Assembly (NCBI GenBank): GCA_910589415.1
Contig: OU342635.1
Span: 1,922,001 to 1,986,000 of the forward strand
DNA from: Malachius bipustulatus
Taxonomy: Eukaryota > Arthropoda > Insecta > Coleoptera > Melyridae
DNA length: 64,000 nt
Direction: 5' to 3'
Shown piece by piece: positions 1 through 12,500 of the stretch. Under the pieces are notes generated by a model. The model did not search any database and had not been told where the DNA came from. It was given only the letters and a program-made list of their open reading frames with translations. Both the position numbers and the translations under genes were made by a program. Each line of letters starts with the position of its first letter. The first letter of the stretch is position 1.

Positions 1-739
1 CCTAAACGTATGGGGAAGTATTATTACTTCCGAAATAAATAGTAAAGTCATGTAATAATAATAATAATAATAATTGTAGTACCTATAGATAGGTAAATGA
101 AATACTTCATCACTTTCTATACTTCCACCAATTCGAAACATCCTGCATGATTCGCAAACCCAAAGCTGTTCGTGAGGTTATCAGCAAACAATAATAATAA
201 TTATGACTGTTTTTTGCCAATTTATCATTTTAATATCACAGCAGATTGAGGAGGTGATCAAGAGGAAGTCATCTAATTATTTCCTGCGACAAATTTCTAC
301 ACTTCAATCAACACTTCTTGTCATTTGATATTAAAACAGCAGGATGTCTATAAAGAAGAATTTATTCTTCAAATTATGATTTAATTTTATGAGATATAAT
401 TTTGATTTGATCTAATCTGTTTAAATATAACGCCAGGAAATTAAATGCCAAAATGATTGAACGATTTTTTTAGGTTTTTTCAAACCTGATCGTCACGATG
501 CCGCAACGTCGAATCAATAAAATGTTTTAATTGTTCTGGAGCGCTGTTTCTCTGTTTCCCCTGACGCTGGGATGTTTCCCCGCAGCGCCTAGTCACCGAT
601 CGAGACCTCCCACGTATGCTGCACGTAGAAGATCTAGTCTAGACTAGAATAGAATCGTCCATCGGCCGTAGAATGGAAAGCTGCTCGATCGCACGGTCAC
701 GCAGATTTTATTCTTTTATTATATATAATTTTTTCGAAC
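1..739. other. Non-coding leader of the window
   Basis: No convincing exon was found. A short (TAA)n microsatellite lies at about 53-75. All longer open stretches are interrupted or AT-biased. The region may be intron or upstream sequence of the ZP-domain gene, whose 5' exons are not visible, but nothing in the sequence proves this. Confidence 0.4.
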
Positions 740-2060
740 TCTACAGGACACCCTGTAGAAGTGACGCGACTTTAGGGAACGTTTTCGAACTTGATCTTGA
801 AAGGTAAAGCTACAGAGACGTTTTGAAAATCAAAAATTTGAATTTTATAAAAAAGAAACATGCAAATAAAAATTTTGAAATTAATTTGCTACCTGAAATA
901 TTTCACGGTTGAAGGTTATTATTGGTATAATAGTCCACTCTAAACATATCAGTTCAATTTCTTTGAAAAAGGGCCATAGATTTACCTAATAAGTAGAAAT
1001 TTAGCTATGTTTTCCCTTTTACTACCACGCCACTAGATTAATAGAAAAAAAATTCCACTAACGTAAAGCTCAAAAAATTTCTTCCAATCCTGTCAATTGA
1101 GTTTCAAAGTAGTTTTTCCATTATTACTTAGGCGTTCGATAGTTTGCAAAATTTATTCGAAAATTCAAAAGGTCGTCATTTTGAATACAAATAATCTTTT
1201 CTTTCACGTTCTAGTGCTTCTCAGTTCATCAATAGGTGACGAGGCGTCTCGTTTTCGTCCCTGCAGAATCTGCAAACGCCATCTTTTTCTATACCAAGTT
1301 TCCTCAGATGTTCATTGAGCTTGCAATGACCTGTTAGGAATCATGTTAGCATTCTGAGACTTTCTTTGTTGAGGGTCAGGATTTTTCTTGACCTTTCTCG
1401 GTTAAAGTTCCCGAGGAGCTCCTTGGATTGTCTCAATCCCGAGGAGGTTATTCCAATGGATTTCTCTCAGTTTTTCTTCTTCCTTCCGCAGTTCTGTCTT
1501 GAAGAACGTGTCTTCGAGGCTACAGAATGGTTCTGGTTCTATGAAGGGTGTCGATGCTCCTTTTCTTGCCAATGAGTGGGCACGTTCGGTTCCCCCAATC
1601 CCAGTGTGTCCTGGTATCTATTTGAGGTGAATTTTATTCTCTCTGCCTAGTTTGTTGAGTTTTTGTAGGCAATTCCATGCCATTTTTGAGCTGATGATAG
1701 GAGAACTCAGCGTCTTTATGGCTGCTTGACTGTCTGTCAGTATTGCTATTTCCCTATTTTTATAGTTTCTGTCGAGGTTTATTTGGGCGCATACTTCTAT
1801 TGCGTACAGTTCGGCTTGAAGTATGCGGATACCAGGCCACTCCTTATGGACATTCTTGCAGAAAAATTTTATTCCCCTAGATTGAAAATTTCGTCCTAAA
1901 AATGGTTCCACAAAAACGGGTTTTTCGAACTATGAAAGGATACCCTGTTGAAGTGACGCGACTTTAGGAAATTATTTCAACGAAAGTCCTTCAAAAGTAC
2001 AAAATTTCGTTCTCTAATCACGAAAAATAAAGCTACAGGGGCGTTTTGAAATTCGAAAAA
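740..2060. repeat. Degenerate ~630-bp repeat, split by a LINE fragment
   Basis: About 740-1183 and 1829-2060 belong to the same repeat family as the arrays at 5230-6990 and 8040-9600. Shared markers are the phrases 'acaccctgtagaagtgacg', 'aaagctacag..cgttttga' and 'caggccactccttatgga'. The repeat is broken between 'cattttgaata' (about 1183) and 'accaggccactcc' (about 1830) by a LINE RNase H fragment, so the LINE arrived after the repeat. Confidence 0.7.
1184..1828 (-). pseudogene. LINE fragment: RNase H and C-terminal zinc-knuckle region
   Basis: On the minus strand the peptide shows a LINE-type RNase H core: AELYAIEVCAQ carries the catalytic Glu, and AILTDSQAAIKTL carries the second Asp. 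After frame breaks, a zinc-knuckle-like tail (LTGHCKLNEHL, then CRFCRDENETPRHLL) appears near 1200-1340. This domain order is usual for the 3' half of I/R1-type LINEs. The reverse transcriptase and endonuclease are absent, and frames change several times, so it is dead. No poly-A tail or target duplication is seen. The remnant is embedded in the ~630-bp repeat. Confidence 0.75.
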
Positions 2061-2514
2061 ATGGCAATTTTTCAACTTTTCCGTCATCCGGGAATCTGGA
2101 CATTTGATGATTTTGGGTGATTTTCGTAAATCTTTACAGTGACTAGGTCATTAATGAATGCAAAAGACTTATACACGATATTTTCCGATATCTTTAGCCG
2201 TCCCAAAAAAAAACAGTATTATTGAATTTTCTCAGAAAATATGAAAATTCAATAATATTCAAGATGTCCTATTTGAAAAAATAGACAATGTCGTTACTAC
2301 TGAGCCAAGGAACAGCCTGTATATGATTTTTTTACATCAATAGAAAGTAAATTAAATTAGGGAATTGACCTGCTGTTCTATCTTTTTTCTTAAAACTCCA
2401 AATTTAAGGATTAATAATTGCGGGGTACCGGGATTTTTCAAATCTGCCAAACGAATAATTTTTACATTTTTTTTTACAAATTCAAAATCACAATGCCACT
2501 AATTTAAAATATTA

Positions 2515-2935
2515 TCCAAGAAGAAAAAATAAGACCGTTTTTTAGAGTTGCAGTTAAGGAGTGAAAGTCGCAATTTACAAACGAAAACGGCTCAAGATAT
2601 CGGAAAATGGCTTATATGTCCCTATTTTAATTTTTTATGTACTATTACATGGTTCAGACACATTTTTTTCAAAAATTTTAGGTTGCATTTTTAGTGGGAT
2701 GCCATAAACCTAAGATTTTTCATCACCTAATATAGAAATATCATCCACACCAGGGACCAGGGACATGTAAGCCGTTTTACGATATTTAAGCCATTTCCGA
2801 TGTATTCTCCCGCTCCTAAAATGTGAAAATTGCCATTTTCACTTGTTTATAATTCACAAACTTCTCAATTTAAACACCAACTGTAAAAAACCTGTCTTAT
2901 TTTTCTTCTCATACTATGCAAATAATAAGACTCGG
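2515..2935. repeat. Imperfect inverted repeat (hairpin) element
   Basis: The left arm contains 'aagaaaaaataagaccg' and 'gaaaatggcttatatgtccct'. The right arm carries their near reverse complements ('agggacatgtaagccgtttt' and 'cctgtcttatttttcttctc'). The centre is near 2700. Related single arms occur around 7540-7800 and 62330-62480, so this is a dispersed family. It is probably a decayed hairpin MITE, but no target duplication was found. Confidence 0.55.
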
Positions 2936-5229
2936 CTTGTATGAATACAAATCCACCTTCTCAAAACAAATCAATGAAGCAATAACATAACACATTCGCC
3001 TGAATCATTTACAAAAATTGAAACCTGACCTATTGTTCTAATACATACATCACGACGTTTTTATAGAATACAATGATTGGTATTCATTAAATCTTAAATC
3101 CGTTCTTCTTCATTATTAACTTGGAGAAAAATAAATTCGTGAATCATATGCAAATCGATAAAATTACTTATTCGATTTAATGCTCCATAGGTTAAAGTGC
3201 AGCTTTTCTGACGATTCGATAGGACTAGGAGAGTGTAAAGTGAAAAGATTAATTTTCGGGAATGCAGGATTAATTTTCAAGAAGCTGTATTTTTCTGTCC
3301 TTCGCGTTGAAAGGAAAGAGACTCCTTGGGATGATACATGACGATTATTCCGTAAAATATATTACCCAGCATTAATAATTGGCTTTCAAGGAAAGTGAAA
3401 CAATTACGCTTCTTGAGCGTACTCTTCTTCAAAGTAAAATACTCACGTTCTAATGAAAAATGGTTTCTGAGCAAATAAAAATTTTACCTGGTAAGGCCGA
3501 CAATAAAACTTAGTTATTTCAGGCGTAGAACGCTACCAAAATACGAATTCGTAATGTCGATAATATTGCAGAAATGAAGGAAATCACTTTACAGTTTCCT
3601 TCGCTCAAAAAGTTGACAAAACTGAGAAAAGATGGCGTTGACAGTAATATAAAGGAATGTTTTATTTTTATTAAATCACTTTGATCACTTTTGTCTTTTC
3701 TATTGATACCGTTACTTTATTTTTCTTGTAGGTTTCGTTAGGGAAGCCACATCGTTTGAGAAATCAGAAATAACGTTTCATCATGTTGTAATCTTGTCTA
3801 GGTCGAAGTCGACATAATAAAACCTTGCTCGTCTAGCTAAAATTTTGGGAACTAAGAATTATTGTTCCTGCTAACATTATAGAATTCCTTATACTGCATT
3901 TTCAATTAATATTGTTCCATGTGGGTGTCGATCTTTTGGCTCCTAAACCAAACTGCCACCTACAGTAAAAATGTCGCACTAGAGCATCTATTAATCATTT
4001 CTAAATACTAATCAGGCTAGTTGTGTCTTCTTAAGTGTCTTTTTAAGGCAATTTCCTTTATGTACTTTGAGTAATCCGTAAATTTCAAATGGAACGGCAA
4101 TATAATAATTCATCATAATTATGCTCCTATTATACCTATTTAATATGCACCCCCCCCCCCCCCCCCCGTATATAATTATTTTATTATAATGATGAATAGC
4201 CTCCTCGATTCTCTTTAATACATTTATAATAATAACAACAAGAAAATTTGTGTTTTACTCAACCAGGAAATATTTCGGAAGCACGCATTTTCGCAATAAC
4301 TGCAATGGAATAAAATTATTTGATCGAGTATCTACGAATATTTGGCAAAAGAATTCTCAGCTCCCGTGAAGCATTTTACGTAAAAATTACCGCATAATGG
4401 TCACAGTTATTTGTTTATTTTCTACCTAGAAAATAGTTACGTTAGTAGATCAGTAGGAAATCAACTAAATCACGTCAGAAATCTGCATAACAGAGTTACA
4501 CCAGTTACATTCACGGCGACTGAATTCAAATAGAATAATTATACGAATCGGCAAGCAATAATAAGCAACTAAAACTAAAGTAATACAGTAGTTCACTCTT
4601 GTTTGTTTATTATAGAAAACAGGACGTCCTAATTGAAAATATCGGCATGGACGTTTTTCCGAGTAGCTCGAATCTATAAATTATCCTCACCAAGACGAGA
4701 CAAATAATAAGAGTGGTACCTGTACCTGCAAGAAAGCGGTTTATGATCATGAGCATTTTTTTTCTTAGATTATCTTCGTTATCTGTACAGTTACACATAA
4801 ATTAATTCTTATTACCTACCCACACGATATCGAGAACTGAGTCACTGTTTCATAGCCATAGCCCATTGATTGGGAGTGGTGGTTCTGGACTCCAGAATAC
4901 TTCATGTTCACTGGCAGTTATTATTAATTCCGTTAGAAAATCAACCACAGGAACGATGGTGAAATATCAGAGCCAGAGCTGTACTAATTTCCACCATCAT
5001 ACATGATAACCGTTATAATGGCTGGTTAGATGATTATTGTTCTTTTAATAATAAACCTAACTATTATTTCACCCAGCACTAAAGGTACTTACATAATATT
5101 ATCCTGAACAGTAATAATTTAATTTTTGCTACATGATACTTGCCTTTTTTGTAGAAATTATTGTATTAAAATTAAATAAATTACGTTAAAAATGCATTCA
5201 ATGAAGAGTTTAAACGATACCATTTTTTT
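2936..5229. other. AT-rich stretch without a recognisable gene
   Basis: Only short, unconvincing ORFs are present. A run of 18 C lies at 4150-4167. No domain, RNA gene or paired repeat was recognised. Confidence 0.4.
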
Positions 5230-6990
5230 ATGAAAATCAAATAGCCGCCATTTTGAAACGAGTTGAACGATATTTCTTAAATGCAATGGACCACTTCCTC
5301 CAGGCACTCCAGAGTTTTCTAGCAAAACTCCACAGTTCTCGACAAGTTTCACAAGGTTTTCATATTTTGTGCCGAAAGTTTGAAAGGCAAAGCTACAGGG
5401 ACGTTTTGAAAATCGAAAATTTGAACTTTTTGAGAAAACAAGATATAACATTTTCGAATATTACCACCATTTTAGTTATTTGCTTTCTGATATTTTTCAA
5501 AGTTGAACGTTATTTTGGGGTAATAGTTGTCCACTCTGAAAATTTCAGTTCATTTCATTTAAAAAATCTGCTCATAAACGGTTATAGAAATTTCCCTTTT
5601 CCTACCCACGCCACTGGCTTATTAATAGAAATTTTTTTACACTAACGAAAAGTTTGGAAATGTTCTTCCAATCCTGTTAACTTATTTTAAAAGTGTTTTT
5701 CTATCTTGTATAATACAGTATAATGCATACAGGGGTTAAATATTTTCTGAAAATTCAAATGGCCGCCATTTTTAAACGACTCAAAATTCAATACCAGACC
5801 ACTACTTACTACTTATGGATGTCTTACTCCCACAAAAATTTCACACCCTTAGATTGAAAACTGCGACCTGAAATGGGGGGACAAAAACCGTTTTTTCCGA
5901 ACTTTGAAAGGACACCCTGTAGAAGAAACGCGACTTTAGAATTTTTTTACGATTGTTCAAAAGTCCTGTAGGTATAACGGTATAAGTTCTACAACATTGC
6001 AAAATTTCGTGCACTAGTCTTTAAACGTAAAGCTACAGGGGCGTTTTGAAAATCGAAAATAAAAAAAAAATTTATCTGAAATCTTCAACCCTGAAATGTT
6101 TCACGGTTGAAAGGTTATCAGTGTAGTTGTTTGCTCCAAAAATTTCAGATAAATTCCTCTGAAAGTGTGCTCATCAATGGTTATAAAAAATTTACAAATT
6201 CTACCCTTTTACTACCCACGCCACTGGCTTATTAACAAAAAAAAACCAATTTTTTCACATTAGCGTAAAGCTCGAAAAACGTTTCTTCCGTTCTGTTAAT
6301 TTAATTTCAATTTTTTTCGATCTTGCCTATACAGGCGTTAAAAAATAGCATTTTTTACATAATACATAATAAAACGCCTTGACCGATATTGCTCAAATGT
6401 TCACTCCCTATCACTCCTTAGGGATATTTTAATCCCACAAAAATTTCAGTCCCCTAGATTGCCAACTGAGGCGAGCTGAAATTGGGGGAAATTTTTTTTT
6501 AAACTTTAAAAGACACCCTGTAGAAGTAAAGCGATTTTAGGACACTCATTTAACGAAAATTCAAAGTCATCCAGAAGTTCTACAACATTGCGAAATTTCG
6601 TGCACTAATCTTGATAGACAAAGCTACAGAGGCGTTTTGAAAATCGAAAATTTTGAATTTTATTGAAATAAACATGAGATAAAAATTTTGACTATATCTG
6701 CCATTTTAATTATTTGCTTCCTGAATTTTTCACGGTTATTAGTACAGTTTTCTACTCCCTAAACTTCACTTTTACTACCCACGCCCCACGCCATTGGCTT
6801 ATTAACAGAAAAACACCATTTTGGCTCACATCAGCGTAAAGCTCGAAAAACAATATGAATTTTTACGAAAATTCAATCGCCGCCATTTTGAAACGCCTTG
6901 ACCGATTTTGCTCAAATGTAACATCAGACCACTCCTTATGGATATACTCCGACAAAATTTTCACTCTGTATTTTTATACTACCTATGTCA
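5230..6990. repeat. Degenerate tandem array, ~600-630-bp monomer (block 1)
   Basis: Three partial to full monomers lie in direct orientation. The landmark 'aaagctacag.g.cgttttgaaaatc' recurs near 5390, 6020 and 6620, giving periods of about 630 and 600 bp. Each monomer also carries 'gccgccattttgaaacg', 'ccacgccactggcttatta' and 'acaccctgtagaag'. The block stops just before the ZP exon at 7058 and resumes after it. Units differ by many substitutions and indels, so the array is old. Confidence 0.8.
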
Positions 6991-7057
6991 TTTTAGCAAA
7001 CTGGTTAACCCAGTCAGTCAAAAAATGATTAATTACTTAATATAATTTATTTTTCAG

Positions 7058-7294
7058 TCATGCAGTCAGCTGGTGGAAACCGACTTCGCCCCCCAAGTGT
7101 CAGCCACCTGCAAGGGCGGCAGGATGAACATCAAAGTGGCCTTCAACGGTAGCTTTCAAGGTGCCGTACACGCCAGAGATTTCAGAAGTCCCGCCTGCAT
7201 GGCTCATGGTGACGGGGGTCATCTGCTGGCACTCAGTATAGACCTACAGGCACCTGTTGGCAGCTCTGAGTACTGCGGACCTCTAGTTAATAAC
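7058..7294 (+). CDS. ZP gene exon A: start of the ZP-N half
   Basis: Acceptor ttttcag ends at 7057 and donor gtgagt starts at 7295. The 79 codons include VSATCKGGRMNIKVAFNG, the typical opening of an insect ZP-N subdomain, and end at EYCGPLVNN, the usual 'yCG' motif. The exon is GC-richer than its repeat-filled surroundings and has no stop, which supports real coding. Confidence 0.85.
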
Positions 7295-9514
7295 GTGAGT
7301 ACTTTCGCGATCATAGAAAATGTTTCGCATATCAAACAGATTTTTAATAATGTAAGCTCTTCACGTGAAAAAAAAATGAATTGAAATTATATTTCCTGTC
7401 AAGCTGGTATTGAATACCACTTCCGGTTAAACCGGAAGTAGCCATTATCTTTTTTATTATGAACGAACATCCTGTATATAAATATATACATTTTCAGATT
7501 GTCTTAGGAAATCTAATAGAAATGGTTGTTTACAGTTTAAGTTGATAATGTAGAGTAATTTTTGAGTTATAAACAAATGAAAAATCGCCATTTTTTTCAT
7601 TTTCAAAGCGGCTTAAATTGAAAGCGGCTATAGATATTGGAAAATGGTTTACAAGGCGATATCTTAACCATTAATGCAGGCATAGAAATATTTTTTCCAA
7701 TTTTTTTTTTTTTTATCGCAATTTTTCATCGCTTTGTAAAGGTAACCATAGAATAGACCTCGTGAAAAGTTACGAAGGGACATGTGTAAGCCGTTACCCG
7801 AAATTTTGAGTCCTGTAAAAGTAAGCTGCTTTCAAAAAACCTTCTTGCGCATCAATCGCAGAAATAGTGTATTTTTATGCGATTCAATTATGAATATTTT
7901 CACCGCTTTTTAAATTATTGGCTTTCTGAAATTTTCCATAGTCATGTCATGTTAGCGTAGTGCTTTAATGTGAAAAATTTTCTGTGATAATTTCATTTCA
8001 TTTCGTTTCAACACGTGCCTTAGAATGGATTTTTAAATTTAAAAATCAAAAAAATTGGCAAAATTTCACAATTTTGTCCCTTTTCCTATGCCCGCCACTG
8101 GCTAACTTTACTTGAAAAATACTATTTTTTACACTACCTTTAATAAATTCGGAAAAAACTGAAAGGAGAGTCTTGAAAACCGAAAGTTTGAAATTTTAGA
8201 GGAATAAACATCATTTAAAAATATTCGAATATATCTCCGCCATTTTTATATTTGCTTCTTGAAATTTTTGAAGGTTAAATGCTATTAGTATAGTAGTTGT
8301 CTACTATCAAAATTTCCGTTCTATTCCTTCAAAAATAAGCTCATGAATGTTTATAGAAATGTAGACATTTTTACCCTTTTCCTACCCACGCCTCTGGCTT
8401 ATTAATAGAAATGATGCAAATTGTATTGCATTAGCTCAAATTTCAAATAAGTTTATTCCAATCTTGTTAATTTTGTTTAAAAGTTTTTGATCTTGCCTAT
8501 TTAGGGGTTCAAAATCTAGCCATTTTCCAAAAATTGAAAAGGCCGCCATTTTGGAATGTCTTTACCTATTTTACTCAAATACAGTACCAGACGACTACTT
8601 GAGGGTATCTTACTACCAAAAAAATTTCAGCGCTCTAGATTGAAAACTTCGACCAGAAACCGTGCCTCACGGACGGTTTTTTTTCTGAAATTCGGAGGGA
8701 CATCCTGTAGAAGTAACACAACTCTAGGAAAATGTTTTTTACGAAAATCAAACGTCAGCCCTAAGGTTTATAAGAGTAAAAAATTTCGTTCATTAATCTT
8801 GAAAGATGAAGCTACAGGAGCGTTTTTAAAAATTTAGAGAAATTAATTTAAAAAAAACATCATGTAAAAAAAAATCGAATATCTCCGCCATTTTTCTTAT
8901 TTACTTTTTGAAATTCTCAAGGGTTGAAGTCTATCAGTATAGTTGTCTACTGTAAAAATTTCAGTTTAATTACTTCAAAAATGTGCTCATAAATTGTTGG
9001 AGAAATTTAGCCATTTTTACCCTTTTCCTACCCACGCCACTGGCTTATTAATAGAAAAAATGCAAATTTTGTTGCATGAAATTAAATTTCAAGTCATTTA
9101 CTTCCAATATTGTGAATTTGATATAAAACTCTTTTTCTATCTAGCTTATACAGGGGTTCAAAAAATAGTCCTTTTTCCAAAAATTAAAATGGCCGCCATT
9201 TTGAAACGGCTCGATCGATTTTGCTCAAGTGCAATACCAGACCACTCCTTGTGGATATCTGACTTCCACAAAAATTTCAGTCTCCTAGATTCAAAACTGC
9301 GACCTGAAATGAGATGACAAAAACCGGATACCTGGAATTTTGAAGGGACACCCTGTAGAAGTGGTGGGACTTTTGGAAAGTTTTTCAACGAAAATCCAAC
9401 GTCATTCCCAAATTTTACAAGGACCCAAAATTTCGTTCACTAATCTTAAAAGATAAAGCCACAGGAGCGTTTTTAAAATCGAAATTTCGCGATTTTGGAG
9501 AAATATATATATAT

Positions 9515-9553
<39 letters not shown>

Positions 9554-12500
9554 AATATATATATAAATATATATATATATATCGTGGGCAGGTGAATTTT
9601 GGAAAACCACTTTTTCGTGATCTGGGGGTCATGATCGGTGGACATTTGATGAGTTTGGGTGATTTTTGGAAAGTGATGTCGTCCTCAATAGTGTATTTTT
9701 TTGTTAAAAAATACACTAATAAAAAATGGCGATTCATTTGTTTATAACTCATTATAATTTTTTTAATTTCCTCAGACAATCTGTAAAATGTAATAATATA
9801 CAGAGTGTCCCATTTAAATAATGAAAATTAACGGTTACTCCCACATAACCGGAAGTGGTAGGGGGTTGAAAATATTTTGAGTTCAGTTTGTCGAAATTGG
9901 AATCATAAAAGTACAACTTTTCAGGCTTCTAACGCAATTCAATGAACTCGATAACTGGATTTTCTGAATAATTTATTAAGGGCAGATATTGGCAAATTTT
10001 TTTAGAAAGCATTAAATTTTATAGCGAATTGTTTGAATTACTAAAATGAAATAACGTTTATGGGTAATTAATTTTCAAGCTTGGCTTATTACCGAATTGA
10101 TCCACTAGGCTAGTTCGACAGATTAGTTACTACCAGTTATAATTGCAGTTACTGTAACCAACTAATTATCGACGATAACCGAAGCTTTTTTTCTTCTTCT
10201 TCGAATCAGTACGAAACTGCTACTCAACATAATAATTATTATTATGATTAACAAACAATACGTCGTACCTATGGCATGATGTTCGGTATGATTATTCCAT
10301 TGTCTTGGAATGTCGTCATCAAGAAACACCTTAACCAACCTTGCATATTTCAAGCGTATTATTATATGCACATGTTATTATTATTTGTCAGTTTGTCACA
10401 CCTATTATTGTGGTTATTCCTTTCGTTACGCATGATACTTCTTAGCTTATACACCTCAAAATACCTACGATTCAAATTTCTACAATACAGGAATCCTACG
10501 TTTTTTTTTTTATCTCTCTCGACAATAAGATCTCGAGAACGGGTTGGTAAAATTTAAGCAGCTTTGGTCGTCAGTAAACTGGCACTAACACGTCTAATTC
10601 CATTGCGCGTATCTTTCATTCAAATAATATGTGCAATTACTCTGTCAATTAAAAGTGCAAAAAGGCTCTCTATAGTACTTGGAAGGAGATAATATAATCA
10701 GCGACCACCAGTACGGTTTCCACAAGCAGAGATCAACTGGCGTGGATGATTGTTGACAAAACTTCAGGATTACGGCATGTCCGAGAAATTCTGTTTGTGG
10801 CTTACAAGTTACCTCGGAAGTGGCTCCTTGCGGCTGGGCGTCGATGGAGTTCTTTTAGAAACCGTTTCTATCAATGCCGGCGTTCCTCAAGAATCTATTT
10901 TATCCCCGACTCTTTTTCTTATTCTATATAAACGATTTTAGAGAAGCAACTAAAAACCCAATATACAGAGAGATTGGATTGTTTGGGCGATTGGAGACAT
11001 TGGGCGCTTTGCGCCTCCCCTCGAGTAGACAGCCCTACCATCTACTCATCCTCCAACCATCCGATTCCTCGGATGTATAGAAGAACCAGCCCCTGGGTCT
11101 TTCCAATTCTGGGGAAGGCCAGACTTCCCCCATTTTGGATTTTAGAACACTTGGTCTACAGTTTTGTCTTCTTCTCAACAACCTCTACACTTTGGGTCCC
11201 ATGTTATCCAAATTCAATAAAGGCGTTTATTTATCCTGCAGTGTACAGAGTAAATGTCTATTAGAAGCCTTATGATTGAAATAAATGCCTTGGTAGCTGC
11301 AGGAGATATTCAGCCTTGTCGTCACTCCTTTAGGTTTCGCCATATTTGTTAATTCTGGTCTTATGCTAAAATAAATCTTTAGTTAGGGCTCTGGTAGCAG
11401 TTTGTGCCAGTTGCACACATCGTTCAAGGCCCTCAGGTTTCCCCTTGTCAATATGACCCCTTTCGGGCCACAGTAGGGACTACACCGCTATCTTCCTATA
11501 CCTTATTTTGCGAACTTCGTCCATCGGCTCACATTTTTGCATGGGATAGGAAGTTTCAATATTTAACAAAGACATAAAAGAGACTCTAGCTTGGGGGGGG
11601 GGATAGAAACCAAATTACATTTAATGCTGGAAAAGCCCAGGCAGTCATCTTTAGTATTTTACTTGGAGTGAGCCTTGGAACGAACATGTTTTGGCATGAC
11701 CATGTCATAGGTCTAGCGAAAATTTCTTTGTTCTCCTCTCATGGTAGCTACCATAATTAAATTAGTTTGAATTTAATTTCGCCAACGACAAATCTAGGGT
11801 TCCATCATCAATTCAATAAGAGAACACTCATCTAAGAACCCAAAAGAGTGAATTTAAATAAGGAGGTTTACACTCGGCTTCTATTTCATGACAAAGACTT
11901 AAGACTACCGCACAAGTAGCTTTTTTCTGGTTCATGCCATGCGACACCTCCGTAAAAAAATACTTAATATTCAGCAAGCTCTGAAGAAGGCATGCAGATA
12001 TGTAGGTTGAGAAGAATCGAATAATCGTGTGGTTTCAAACCATATAGTTAAATAATAAGTAATGGAACGGGCGGTTATAAATATGTTGTTAACGGAATGA
12101 ATACATTAGTAAGCTTGGGATGCTAGCGCTAGCAATTGTTTCCAACAAGGACAGCTATAATAATACCTGACAATCCTTGATGTCATATAAGGTGCCTGAC
12201 AGCCATGCTATATAGGTAGGCAGACACGTCGAATTTGTTGAGTAATAATGTAAATACTCTTGGCTTTATGTTTATGTCGTAATTAAATTATTAAATGTAA
12301 GGTATGAAATTAAAGTATGAAAATTGCATTGAACTACAGGATGTGTCATCTCTCACATACCATTAACGTCATTATTGGTGGACCATCAAAAAGGAAACAG
12401 GTCTCATCACCTGTAAACTGAAGATGAACGCGAACAACTCCGAAACGGTCAATTTTGTTAACGGGGGGGGGGGGGGGGTTCGAATCTTCAAACTGTGCAA

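Noticed and set aside
5253..5645. 130-codon ORF
   Set aside because: Lies wholly within a monomer of the ~630-bp repeat. Equivalent frames in other monomers are broken.
9402..9779. Minus-strand ORFs rich in Ile-Tyr
   Set aside because: Produced by the (AT)n microsatellite and flanking repeat monomer.
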